Made by a program: the position numbers and the translations under genes
Shown here: positions 30,162-61,508 of the stretch, piece after piece
How positions within the stretch are numbered: position 1 is the stretch's first letter
Layout of the letters: the number at the start of each line of letters is the position of its first letter
NCBI RefSeq assembly: GCF_901709675.1
Contig: NC_051095.1
Span: 20,365,456-20,429,455, forward strand
Source of the DNA: Syngnathus acus
Lineage: Eukaryota > Chordata > Actinopteri > Syngnathiformes > Syngnathidae
Reading direction: 5' to 3'
DNA length: 64,000 nucleotides
The notes under the pieces: model-generated
The model's input: the letters and a program-made list of their open reading frames with translations, nothing else
The model's database searches: none
What the model was told of the DNA's origin: nothing

Positions 30162-32191
30162 CAATCCAAGACACCACATTGCTTTTGGCATCACCCAAAA
30201 AAGGAGGGCCTAATAAGTTTTATAACTTTCAAAGTCACATCTTCTCCACTTCTTAAACTTGACTGTGTATAACTCGCACATTTTTTTTAAACATCATGTG
30301 CTACTTTACAGTGTGTAAGTAATGACTGGAAAATAAATGCAACATGTGCGAATGACCGATCAAATTCTTCCATTTCTTACGGTTACAAGCGGGCAAATTT
30401 CCTAGATAAAATACAAGATTGCAATTGCAACAGGATTAATTTACAAACGATTCACATTAATGGACTCAAATCTGACAAGCAAGCGACTTCTACTTGCAAT
30501 CATAATGCAGCTCTGCTTACCTTTTGGCTTTGACATGAGATTAGGGGTGTCACATCCATGTGGTATGCGGGTGTTTCTGCTTTCTTTCAAACTGATCAAG
30601 TCAGACCATTGTTAGAGGTCTGTGGGCTAAAAGTGTAGGAGCCCACTCACAGGCAGATTTTTAGAAAAAAACAACATAAAAAAATACTTGGTTGTTTTAT
30701 TACACAATACACTCTAACGATAGAACTATTTGTATACAAGGCGCCATTTTGACTTTGACTAGCTTCTGGATGTGGGCAGTTTAGATGCCATTTTTAAAGA
30801 AGGCAGTGCCTCTGACAAGAACTTACTGGCAAACACTCCAAATGTTCTACCTTTGGCCATGGTATCAAGGAATCCTGGTTAAAGTAAGTCATCTAAACTA
30901 AAAAGAAAAACCCTTCTTGACGCGGGTTGCCAAAAGGCGTAAGCTCTCCTTTAGTCGATAGTTTTCAATTAAGTGAATGCGTGGCTTTGGTTTTTAAGTA
31001 TATCAAGTGTGATCAAACAAAAAAAATAAAACAGTAGTTTTCCTTTGAGACACAGGACACAAGTCTTTGTTGGTCTGACGCTACCATTTATTGCATGCAA
31101 CGTTTTTCATATCAGGCATTTGAGACGAACCCTCAAAACATCAAGAAAAAAGAACAATGGAAACTTGACACTTGGAATCACATATTTTCCTTAAAGCCGA
31201 ACCAACCCCCACTGTCATCATACAGCAAATGCTAGTAAAAAGCTTATGGAAACATTTGATTTTACAAAAAACAATCTCATATTTGTACCAATATGGTATG
31301 GAAAATCATTTAGATTCTTTATTTGTTCTTAAATAAATAGAGCAATTCCCACTGGACACGAATAGAGGCACTTAAGTTTTTTTCCTTTTTTGTCAAATGT
31401 TCTTTCCACATCTGCATTGTCTTCCATACACATTCAGCAGTGGTTACATGATTAAAAACCAAAGCACTCATTCTTGATGAGCCGGATTTAGGGAGACCAC
31501 GAAGATTAAAAATAAATACGATGAAAATCAATGTAAAAGAATCAGCACAGGAAGAAAGTGTTCATGTTTTTTTTTTAAGTTCTCATGTGGAGGACTTGTT
31601 GCCGTGCGAATGCGACCGTAAACAAAGTCACACTTCTCTCACTCACACACCCAAAACCACACACACACACACACACACACACGCATGACAGAGTATAGAT
31701 GTTCAATATCTTGTTTCACATCATTCAATCATCTGGTCACTTGGAACTGACATAAACAACCACAACAACAATAACACAACAACATCACTGTTTGCAGGAG
31801 TCACTGTCCCTATATTGTGGAGCACAAACACTGTTGTCACTGTTGTCCAGTCATTTTTCAAAGACTCGACACAATCAGCTGTACACGTATACGCACAACA
31901 ACACACAACAAAAGACCAAAATGTCCTGTGGCGAGTTGATCGGATTCAATATTGTGCAAGGTTGCCATTGTTGCACAGTCTTTTGGTGGGATTGGAAAGG
32001 TCTTGTATTTTATAGCCAACCTTGGACAGTTAGCTAGGTTGCTGGGTTACCGTGGGAGCCAGAACTGAGCCAAGGTCTCTGAAAAGAACTGGTAAGGCCT
32101 AGAAGGAACTCAAGGGATACCAAAATGTGCCATTCTTTGTGTGCTGGGATTGGTAGTCTGATTATTCTTTGGTGAAATATTTCACTTAGAA

Positions 32192-32523
32192 CAGGGATTG
32201 TCAACCGGTGGTCCGCGGCCTTCGAGTGGTTCATGGCTGTATTGCAAGTGGTCCGCGAAATTGGAAATGGAAAATAATTTTTAAAAAATAAACTTGATTC
32301 ATTATTTCGACTTGATTCATTTTCCAGCTAATTTTTTTATTCATTCACCCATCCAAATTATGTCAAATGTAGCTGAGATTGCCAAAATAGATAAATAAAT
32401 AACCTGTATAGGTCTATACTCCTTGGGTGAAAAATAAAATAATATTCCACCAAAGCAGTGGTCCCCGAGTTGCTTCTTGATTATAATGGTGGTCCCTTGG
32501 ACAAAACCAGTTGAAAACCCCTG
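32192..32523 (+). mobile_element. Nonautonomous hAT element with target duplication
   Basis: Terminal inverted sequences CAGGGATTGTCAAC and GTTGAAAACCCCTG bound the element. The flanking octamers ACTTAGAA and ACTAAGAA match at seven of eight positions, the size expected for hAT insertion. There is no coding capacity. A second copy in the opposite orientation lies at about 4014-4345. Confidence 0.85.
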
Positions 32524-33615
32524 ACTAAGAACAATGACAGAAAGGTCCCAAGCAAATACTGATTATCTCCACTGGTTAGATTGGATTTTTGGTTCATGTA
32601 TTGAGTTTTCCAGCACTACAACAAAAAAATGCTTAGCATTTAGGAACAATAATGATGTAAATTACTAAAAGAAATGAGAAAACAAAATTAAGAGGCATTG
32701 CCACCAAACGATTATGGTCAGGATTTAGTGCAAAGGCAATCGACATAGTAAATATAAGTATGCAAATATGCAATCTACTCAGACAGTGGCAAAAAAAACC
32801 CACTGTCAGCTTCAAATACTGTATTTTTAGTACAATTGTAAGTAAATCATTAAAGTGCCCAAATAAAGCTGCAGATTAACTGTGTATAGAACAGCAGCAA
32901 CGGTCACTTAAATTGCTGAAAATGCAACCAGATTTCTTTAATTTTGAATACAACAAAATAAAAAGTAAAGGACACAATCACACCATTAACAATAAATAGC
33001 CACAGGAGAATTTAGATCTTAACAAGACTGGCACGTTAAGGTGACAGATGTTAGTCTTGTGTTCTTCTGTTAATAAATTATTTGTAATGTTTATAAGAGA
33101 GCCTGCCATTACCTGCATGCTCCTTGTCTAATTGGTGTACCAGACAAGTACTTTAACAGCTGGATCAATATCAGACAGCATGTTTCTTGGAGCCTCTATA
33201 GAGCTTCCTTCCAAGACTCATCCTCTTTAATTACAATCAGGTTGAACATTTCCCTTTTAAAAACAACCCCATCTTGTTGAAAATACATCTAACTTATATT
33301 CCTATTCAGGGAGGAATTTAAACCGAGTATAATTGTTGTCTCTCCAAAGAGGCGCACAATTTTAATTATGCTAATATGCACTCAGTGAGTCCCATTCAAA
33401 GGATGTAGTTACTTTTAATTCCTAAATGCGGATTGATTTTTTGCCCAATTAATCCAGCAAGTCAATGCCATTATATTATGATTGCATGTTGAGTCATATG
33501 AAGGACCCCACCAGGGACAAAAGCGTCATTGTGTGTGTCATCTCACTGATCCCAGTTCTAGCTCCCAGGCCCATTTTATGATTTTCCTTTTTTATAGCTG
33601 GCTCCGGTCCAGCGC

Positions 33616-52427
<18,812 letters not shown>

Positions 52428-53508
52428 CTTTAGAGGACAGAGAGTAGACAGAGATTTAATCTACATGTCACAAAGTAGCAAAACAATGGACAGCGCTTGA
52501 CTCACTTGACACGAGCAAAGCTCATTCGTGTCATCTTCCATCGCTATCATGACTCACAAATTCACTCGCTCTCTCCAGTGCGTTGTCTATTTGCAATAAA
52601 CCCCCTGCTTGTAAGTTTTGATGCGTGTTTACGTCATTCACACAATGCTTCGTACACTAAAGCTGACTCAGTCAATTAGCGTCATCTTTTCTGCTGCCAT
52701 GATAATAAAATTTAGAAGCCACCGTCTTATCCTCTTATCCACAACATATTACTCATACGGTATTTTCAAGGTCGAAATAGCATATTACCAATTTCATTCA
52801 AACAAATTTTAAGTCATTTTAATAGTTGAAAGGTCTCAGTCAGGAAACATGTTGTAATCATACTGTGGCAGAACCTTGACATTAAAGAGAACTCGACATC
52901 GATTTGAACCAGAAGCAACGTGGTTGAAGTGGCTGACAAGAGGCTTGTAGCAAAATGAAAGCTGATTGAATATGTGACAAGTTGTGGTGGCGTAGAAAAT
53001 GTGACGGGATATCTTCCATACACTTCATAATGTGGGAACGTGATGTTATTTTGGCTGTACTCCCAAAAGTGATGACATGACAGCTACCTCATTAGCACAG
53101 TTCTTAAAAAGAAAATAGGTACACAAACTACTAGTACTGTCTCTATTTGTTTGAACTGAATCTGAAATATGAGAACTATTTTGCCTCTAATTGTTGAGTT
53201 TATGGCTTGAAAAGCTAACAATATACGTCAAAAGAATGTGACATACTTGAGGGACCCCGACAGAAGGTGACGGGCTGGGAGGGAACGAGCTGGCATTCGG
53301 GGTAATGCACGGGTCAAACCATTGTGTTTAGCATGCCCCCCCACCCTCATGGCCCGTCACAGACACAATGGTAGACTGTGTGAAAACATAGCAGAACCTG
53401 ACTATAGTAAAAAAAAATGGCAAACATCCAATGGCACATTACCTTTCAGGCAAACAGGGCTGCCATGGCCATCAGGATGCTAAATGTAGTGCTACAAACT
53501 GTGTACAG

Positions 53509-53672
53509 CAGGGGTGTCAAACTCATTTTTGTCACGGGCTGCATCATGGTCATAAGTGAAGACAATCTGTAGTTTTAGTAATGACACAAAGTCGATGCAA
53601 AATTTGTCTTCGCGGGCCACAAAAAAGGATATGGTGGGCCATATCTGGCCCCTGGGCCTTGAGTTTGACACA
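53509..53672. mobile_element. hAT element related to the 38178-38499 copy
   Basis: It opens CAGGGGTGTCAAACTCATTT and ends near CCTTGAGTTTGACAC. It shares GACACAAAGTCGATGCA with the longer copy at 38178-38499, is about half the length, and is internally deleted. Confidence 0.8.
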
Positions 53673-56600
53673 AATGGATATGGAGAATGACATGAATAAT
53701 TATTACATTGTTTTTCCGCCCTTTTAATGCTTCCACAAACCAGTGGGGATCTTTATGAAAAAACATTTGACAAAACCCAGCCAAGATTTTTTTTTTATTC
53801 TAGTTAACTCTTTTTAAAATTAGTTGAAAATATAACCAATCTCATTTTTCTAATCTCGTCAATGGATAAAAAGTGAATAAGGATGATATCCACTTCTTAC
53901 AGTGGCCGCCTCAGCCACCATTAAGCATTAATAGAAAATATAATCGCATATCTAGTGATAATTGCTGAAATGCAGTCTTTTGAACCAGTTCAATTATCTC
54001 TTTCTCGTGCTTATGCTGGTTCATCCGTCCTTCCACAATCCTTTGAAATGGTCTCCTAGAGGCAACGCAACCGCTGACACAACTTGAGAACACACACGCA
54101 CACGCGCAGAAATAGCAAACGTGTGTATATGTGTGTGCATGTGTGTGTGTGTATATTTCAGTCCAAGGCTGCCGTCACAGCAGGCACCAATCTGTGTGAG
54201 CAGTCAAGCAGCAAATCCATCAACTGTTCCTCAGGCAACACACACGCGCACACACACATATATGCACGCATGCAGGGATTGCGATTTCTTCTATCATTTC
54301 TCATCTCCTCCCGTCTTCTCTCGCTCCTGTCTTTCTCTTTCAATTTTAATACATTTTCCTCTCTGTTTTCACTTTAAGCATCGCATAGCGTTTAACTCCT
54401 CCACAGTTGTATTGTTCTCAGCTGATGAATTTTACACCAATCTTTTCTTATTTTAGATTTGTTTCAAGCTCAGCATATCGAACTTAAATGGAATTTATTG
54501 TCTGCAAAATAGCTAAAAAAATGGCTATGTGCGCATTCAAATCAGTTTGTATTTGGCTCCTGTGTGAATAGTTATTTGCAATATAAAGTAACGCTTCAAC
54601 GTATGAGCTTCATAATTAATTTAGAAGTGATGTTTCTTTGAGAGTCAAGACCTATTTAAAATGACTAAATTTGAGGATGTAAGAAATACATTTAACCATA
54701 GCTATATTTCAATCTGGGATTGATGGTTTAAAATATGAGCAAAAGACACACAGCCATGATTGAACATTCTAATCGCTACAAAGGAAGAAAAAGTGTTGCA
54801 GAAGTGAGTGAGCCAATGAAACTAATGTGCATACCTTCCAGATGAATGCATTTGCAGCGCTGCTATCAATTTGTGTTTTAAATTTTCATGAGACAAAATT
54901 TGTCGATACAGTCCATTATATCATACTATGTGACGCAAGTGGTCATAACGTTGTGGGCAGCCAATATCAAATTGAGCTGCAACCATCTTATCACATGAAT
55001 GCCACAAGTCAACCAAAGAAAGGCAAGGAGGTCATATTCTGACACTTTTTTTTCCCAAAGTGAATTTGAAGTGAGGTGCCAATTCTCTCATATTAATTTG
55101 CTGACATCTCAATTGCAATGTGAGTAAGTGCAGCACTTACGTGAAACAAACCACTGCTGCAAATGAGCCAATCAGTTATGTAAAAGGGAGATTGCTTTAG
55201 AGAGGAAGCACGACTAACTTGTCCGTGTTAGAATATGCAAATAAATGGTCGTTTCGCTCTATTTATGTTTTTGAACACAGTAAATACTGTATACTGAATG
55301 CTGATGTATTTTTTGTATAAATAGCATCATGTGAAGTTGAAGGAAAGGTGTTTGCTGCTCAATGAGACATTCAGTCGAGCACTCTCCAGCCTGTTTTATT
55401 CTGGCACCATAAACAAGAGTGTTGCAGGAACAAGATAAAAGGAGCTAAATACATGTGTGAAAGTATTACATCTGGCCCGCTTCCCTCTACTCTCCTCAGG
55501 AATCAGCCAGGCATCAGCCGTCAAACATAATTTAGCACCGTCGTCTGTGCCAAATTGAAATGCGGCACCAGCTGGTTCAATCTGAAAGGCAAGCATTTCA
55601 CTGGACACCTTAAATACATCTCTATGATGTCAGGTCTTAAATGAAGATACACTCTACAGTTCACCCAGAAGCGGTTGGATCACTTTGCAGCGTTGTGTCC
55701 TATTTTCTGATGAGCATTTCAGATTTTCTACTGTTGAAGATGGTTACACAAATATGGATTTTTCGGATATTAAGGAAAAATATTAGGAAAAAAAATGGCA
55801 AGCTATGGTGTGTGGTGGCCGACAGCAAATCACATACAAAAGTGTATGTCCTTTTTCAAGGATAGATGTTGTAGTGCCAAGATTGACCTATGAAAGGCAA
55901 CATGATGCCACAGGACATCCAGGCAGCCATAAAAACGCAAAGAAGAAGACAGAGGAGAAGTTGATGTCGTAGATAACATTACATTGGCAGTCTTTTCCTT
56001 ATCGTTTTTACAAAAATGGTCAGGTCACTTCCTATTTGGCTATTGTTCTTTTTTGTGTAACAGTCAGGCTTTGGATCCTGACCAGCCGTTTTTCCAACAG
56101 TTTTCCAAGCACATGATAAAAAGGAATTTTTCATATCATACTCATATTGTAATATTCTTTTAGTCAACATTTTAAACAGCTATAGGTTGAAACCTGTAGC
56201 TATGTGTTATTTTGTTATGATGATTGCAAGATTCTGCTTTCTTTGGGCATTATGGATTTGTCCCAGATTTCCAAAACATGTGTTTAACCCTGGGAACAAA
56301 AGCGTGAGTGAGAGTAGTAGTTTGTCTATGTATAGCTCTCTACCAGTTCAGGACGTGCGCTGCCTTTTGCCCAAAGTCTCTCGCGACCCAATGAGGAAAA
56401 GCACTATAAGAGTGACACATAAAAGCAATATCATGGAATAATCAGAATATCATTGCCCTTAGTATTACATTATCAGATTACATTGATGACATCTGGAGCT
56501 TGCTATGTGCTAACATGCATTAACAACGACTACTGATGTCTTTTTTGCATCTCTCTGCATGTATGGGTAATATAGAGGCAATCACATTTGAATATTATGA

Positions 56601-59600
56601 TGTAGCCTACATAACAAAATAGACTCAAAAAACAATGTGATGACCTCAGAATAAAATATATATCAGAACATTTCTTCAGTGTTTCCAACTAGATTATTCT
56701 TGCTATCAGTAGGAAATAATTTACAGCACTGAACTTTCTGTCTTTGCGCTGTATAAGAAAAAAAAATAGCCTTTGTCAGATTCTCAGAGTGGAGCCAAGC
56801 CTTTGGTATGCGCCTGTTAGTTTGCATGATAAAATCATCCGCAACAGGGGAAATGAAAGCCTCACAGCCTTGACAAAGTGAGCCGTTGGCCTGATATGCC
56901 CAATGGGCCTCACAAGAACCCCGTCATCCTCAAAGGCTGCCGTTAAACGAGTGATAGCTCCGCAAATAGGAGGCTGGAACCTACAAAGATATATACCATA
57001 CCTGCCACCCTTTTTCTTGTGTAAGTAAGGTGAAAGTGTTGTTTTTTATGACATGAAAAGAAACTGAGCTTTGAACAGAAGTGGGTAAATGGAGGACGAT
57101 GCTTTTGTTTTTAAATTGCTGTTTGTAATGTGGGAGCAGCTGTAGCTTTCCAGAAGGCAACTAATTAAAAACACACCTAGAAGAAATTGCTGATTTGTAT
57201 TACTAAGAAAAACATAACTCTGTAAACGTGATTACAATGTAACCACTCATTTCAGCTGCTGATGTGCTTTCAAATAATTTCCTGCTTGTTACGGTCTGCC
57301 CCATTTCAACGTCCTTCATGTAATCTTAATTAATTTCAGAGGAATTTAAATCGGCTGTCTTGAATTCAACACACCATAAAGCCGTTCAAAAGCTTATGTG
57401 ATTAAATGTTGATGACTTCAAAAGTGACATTCATTCCATTTTCAAATGGAATTACAAATAATGTTGATTTACAAGATGACTCATATGTTGAAGTAGAACG
57501 GTCATAAACAAGGATTTCATTTGAAGTTTTATTCTGTCAAGTTTTTAGAGGCTTTGATGAAATTCTTGATTTTGGCAGCTATTTGTCACGAGCTATGTTT
57601 GTGCAATGGTTGGTTTGTTTGACTTATTTTTGCTGTTTTTAGAGGGTGATCCAACCAGACCTACCGAGTATTTCTGTGAGCAAGATGGATTTGACAAATG
57701 GTTGTTTATTTTTAGTGTGTACAGCATATGAATGAACAGACATGAATTAATAAAGATGCAGTTACATGACACGTGTAATCTTGTATTCCATGTTCATGCC
57801 CTGTTGGTAGGTTTTGGTTCACGCCTGTTCTTGTCAACTCAGTCCCTTGTTCGACCAATCAGCTCCCTCAGTCTCTGGTGACATTGTGTCATCAGCTTAC
57901 TTGCATTTGCTTCCTTCTGTCAGTTTATTGTTTCGGGTGATGTTGCTGTCACTTATCTCATAGTCTTGTTATGTCATTCTCTGTTTTTGTTTCTTTGAAT
58001 TTTTAATTGTTGGGCTTTGTTCATTTAGCATTTTGATTGGTCCCTGTGGCTAATTTGCTTTTTTTGTTTTGGAAAAGAAATTCTTTAGGGTCTTGTCAAT
58101 CACCAACAAAACCCTAAATCCTGACATGTGTACATATGTACGTATGTGAACTGACAGAACTTTACATTGTGTTGACATGAATGGACTGAAGAAATATAAT
58201 TGAAAGATTTTATAATGGTGTAGTACCAATTATGGATAATATAACTTTTTGTTTCTCCTCTTGTCAGTGCTTAGCAATTATAAACAGCGTATCGGCTTGC
58301 TGTGTTTTAGAATTATTTACATAAACAGTTTTAGATAAACGATTTCAGTACAGACCTAATAATAGCTACCTGTAGTTATTCCTTCAGGAAATGATTAAAG
58401 CCCAGAGGCTAATTGTGCGTTACAGTGCATGATTGTATTTGCGTTGTGTCAATTAAGCAGCAGGAATAGAAGATACAAAAGACAGTCAACAGTCAATCGT
58501 TTTCTTCCTTCCGCCAATCACCTCAACAAGCGACCAAATCGATTAGCTTCTGACATCAATGAACTGAGTGGCTTACAGGCACATACAGCTTCACAAATAT
58601 AGTCTCTTAAATTGGCCAAAGAGCTATGTGAAAGTAGAAGAGTTATGGTGGTATTTTGGTACGTTTGAGTGAAGATGTGGACGCCATCTGGACTCAGTTC
58701 ATCTGTCATCAACTCATCTTCCACTTGGCAGAGCTTCTCCCTGCACAGCTGGCTCTACAATCTTCCTCTCTTTAAATCACTCTCACACACTTGTGCAAAT
58801 CATGTGTATTTTCGCCACCATTTGAGATCTGAGCAAATTGATTAAACTAGTGGCCGGTATGATCTTTTAACACATGAATGTACCTGCAATACATAAACTG
58901 TTTGCTCCATTATCAAAGATTCCTATTGATAATCTTGCTATTCTGTAAGCAAATATAAACTAGTGGAGATGATTGTTTGTACGATGTTAATTTCCAATTT
59001 TGTTTGTTCATCGTAGGCTAAGCTAAAGTGCCTGGGGTAATATAGGCTGTAATATAGGTTTCCATTTGTACGTGTGTGGTAATAGCTCAGAGACAGTACG
59101 CTTAAGAAGTCATCTCACACTTGACACCCTTGACTGACATGCAAAGTAGCATCAGTGTAACCCCTCTGCCAAAATGTGGATCCTACTAATAATTATGAGG
59201 GCATCCATTAAAAAGAACAAAGAATCAAATTTAAATACAGACTACAGAGGTTCATTTAAATGTTTCAATTGAACATAGTACATCTACATTTCCTACACCA
59301 CCTATCATATTCTGGGTTAAAGCTCAGGCTGATTATACTTGGACTGATAACTAGTTTTTGTTGATGTGGTTTTGAGTGGTTTTAGTTTTGTCATGCTTTG
59401 CCTGTGTCCCTTTTTATGTGTGATTTGTTTGGTTGGGTTTTTGTCCACCTACGTACTCTCGTCTGTGTCTGCCAATCACCTCCCTCAGCCACTCATGTCT
59501 TTTCCAGGTCTTCCTCATTGTCTCGTCAGTTTCTTTCCATTCCGTTTGGTATTTGTCTGATCATTGCTTCTATTTGTGTCCTTGTCACATTATGTTGCCT

Positions 59601-60126
59601 GTTGTAGTGTGACCGATGCCAGTTTTGCTATATTACTTGACTTTGTCTCTTGCCTTTTGAACTTATGTTAATTGAGTACTTCTGATTCCATGTGTTTTGG
59701 TAGCTTTGGTTTGGGAGAAATAAATTGCTTTTATTTTTGGATATAGCCTACACTCCTGCCTTGCACCCTGCTTTTGCGTCCCCAGCCACATTCAAATTTG
59801 ATTTTGAGTGACACTGTCAGAGGGGTAATAACATGTAAAATATTGTGGTGTTTTTTGTTGGGAGTGGCGTATAAATGAATTGTTTCAAAAACCTTCTAAG
59901 TTTCTAATATGGTCATCTCAAGATGAGAAAGTCCAAAATCTCTGCAGTAGTACACTTCACCATCACCAACCCTACACTGCTTACCGTATACTGTTCAGTG
60001 TTTGCGCAAAAAGTTAATTTATATTGAAGGATTGTACAGTACTCGTAATTATTCTTGTCGCTATAGTTACCCATTTTACTTCATTATTTGACTAAATGTG
60101 CTTCATTACTTGTCCTAATACAAGCT

Positions 60127-60493
60127 GAACCCATCCGTCCGTCCATCCGTCCATCATCTGTACCGCTTGTCCCCACAGGGGTCGCGGGTGTGCTGGAGCC
60201 TATCCCAGCACTCATTGGGCGGTAGGCGGGGGACACCCTGAACTGGTTGCCAGCCAATTGCAGGGCACACAGAGACAAACAACCATCTGCACACACACTC
60301 ACACCTACGGGCAATTTGGGATGCTCAATCGGCCTACCAAGCATGTTTTTGGGACGTGGGAGGAAACCGGAAGACCCGGAGAAAACCCACGCAGGCACGG
60401 GGAGAACAAGCAAACTCCACAGAGAGAGGGCTGGAGGTGGAATTGAACCCGCACCCTCCAAACTGTGAGGCGGACCAGTACGCCACTGTCACG
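60127..60493 (-). mobile_element. Near full-length tRNA-derived SINE
   Basis: The best preserved copy in the window. On the minus strand it has the tRNA head (GGCGTACTGGTCCGCCTCAC, GGGTTCAATTCCACC), then GGAGTTTGCTTGTTCTCC, GTGGGTTTTCTCCGGGTC, TCCCACGTCCCAAAAACATG, GGCTCCAGCACACCCGCGAC and an (ATGG/ACGG)n tail at 60127-60155. Confidence 0.88.
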
Positions 60494-61508
60494 CTCATAA
60501 GCTCAACCATTTGATGATGCATGATGAAAAATATGAGAAGCAGATTTACTGAAAGCAGACATGGTAAAACTGTTTGTGTACTGTGATGTGCTGTCTGGGA
60601 AAGGTAGAAAAATACAATGAGTATAGAAGTGAAGTTGCCAGAACATGATTAAAACAATACCTGGATATGCAGTATAAATGTGTATATTTAGACCGTGTGT
60701 GTGTGTGCGTGTGTCTGTGTGTGTGTTTCTTTCGGATATAGCCCATGGATTGCTTGTAGCAACTTCAGTTGCAGCATCCCTGTGGATACATGTCTGTGTG
60801 TATGCCCGCTCTGCTCGGGCTCATTAGCAGCAGCAAAAGTAACACATGGCCTGGGGCACACACAGAAACATGGCACATTCTCTTTTTATCGCACACGCTT
60901 ATAGACACGTGCATATGTGCACACACATTAACACTCACGCAGACAGAGAACACAAGCCTAATTTGTGAAAGATTTTGACATTCTTATGCACCACAATTGG
61001 TGCTTGACTTTTTAATGTCAGGCAGAATGCATTTCTCTAAGCACATTAATCTATCTATGTATAATCTATAATAGATGAAATTATTTTTAAATCAATCTTG
61101 AGTCATACCAAAATATACACATCTATATCAAAACACATATGACAAAAACTAATGCCAATGCACTGCAGACTGTAGTCTTAGTGCCAATACGATGATGAAA
61201 AAAAAAGTTCAATACTGGCCAAACATTTGCTGCTTACAGAGTTACAGGGATACTGGAGGATAAGGTATAAGTCATATAATTAAAAAGGAAATCCTTTGAT
61301 TATATATATATATTTTTTTTAGTTACACCAATTTTTTTGTTACACCAATGAGTTCCATGAAACTAATGACATGTGCTTAACATGAACTGAACGACTCTTC
61401 GAGGTACTCTAACGAGTGAAGTAGAGCGGAAAGTGTTTAAGAGTTCATTATAGTCAAAGGCATTCAGACAATAATGAAACCGACGAAAATCCAAATAGCA
61501 ACAGAAAC

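Larger units (their letters stand above)
25091..33615. other. Intergenic region between ids and aff2, including the aff2 3' UTR
   Basis: No exon is recognisable. The stretch contains a diverged SINE (about 25850-26050), a perfect 49-bp palindrome (27899-27947), an inverted pair of foldback MITEs (27327-27496, 29870-30037), a SINE (29468-29791) with a fragment (30074-30161), a (CA)n run (31658-31683) and a hAT element (32192-32523). Minus-strand AATAAA hexamers near 31318 and 31085 could end a long aff2 3' UTR, but the true end cannot be chosen from sequence alone. Confidence 0.6.
52428..61508. other. Presumed aff2 upstream intron; no secure exon
   Basis: I found no reading frame resembling the N-terminal AFF region. 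Two short splice-bounded frames near 53250-53330 and 53435-53475 are in compatible phase but unconvincing. The stretch includes a partial hAT element (53509-53672), CA/GT runs (about 54090-54270 and 60695-60727) and a SINE (60127-60493). The block 56790-57400 has balanced composition and no repeat signature, unlike its surroundings. Confidence 0.55.

Noticed and set aside
53250-53475. Two possible extra aff2 exons (donors GTATGTC and GTAATGT)
   Set aside because: Phases are compatible with the 52427-52310 exon, but the peptides (RSLPARHLLSGSL, HPDGHGSPVCLK) do not resemble AFF sequence and one acceptor is weak. Only cDNA could rescue them.
54158-54343. Minus-strand frame with PEEQLMDLLLDCSHRL
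   Set aside because: Flanked by CA repeats, no splice sites and no homologue recognised.
58518-58760. Minus-strand frame with MEDELMTDELSPDG
   Set aside because: Superficially like an AFF acidic segment, but there is no usable donor and the rest does not match the family.
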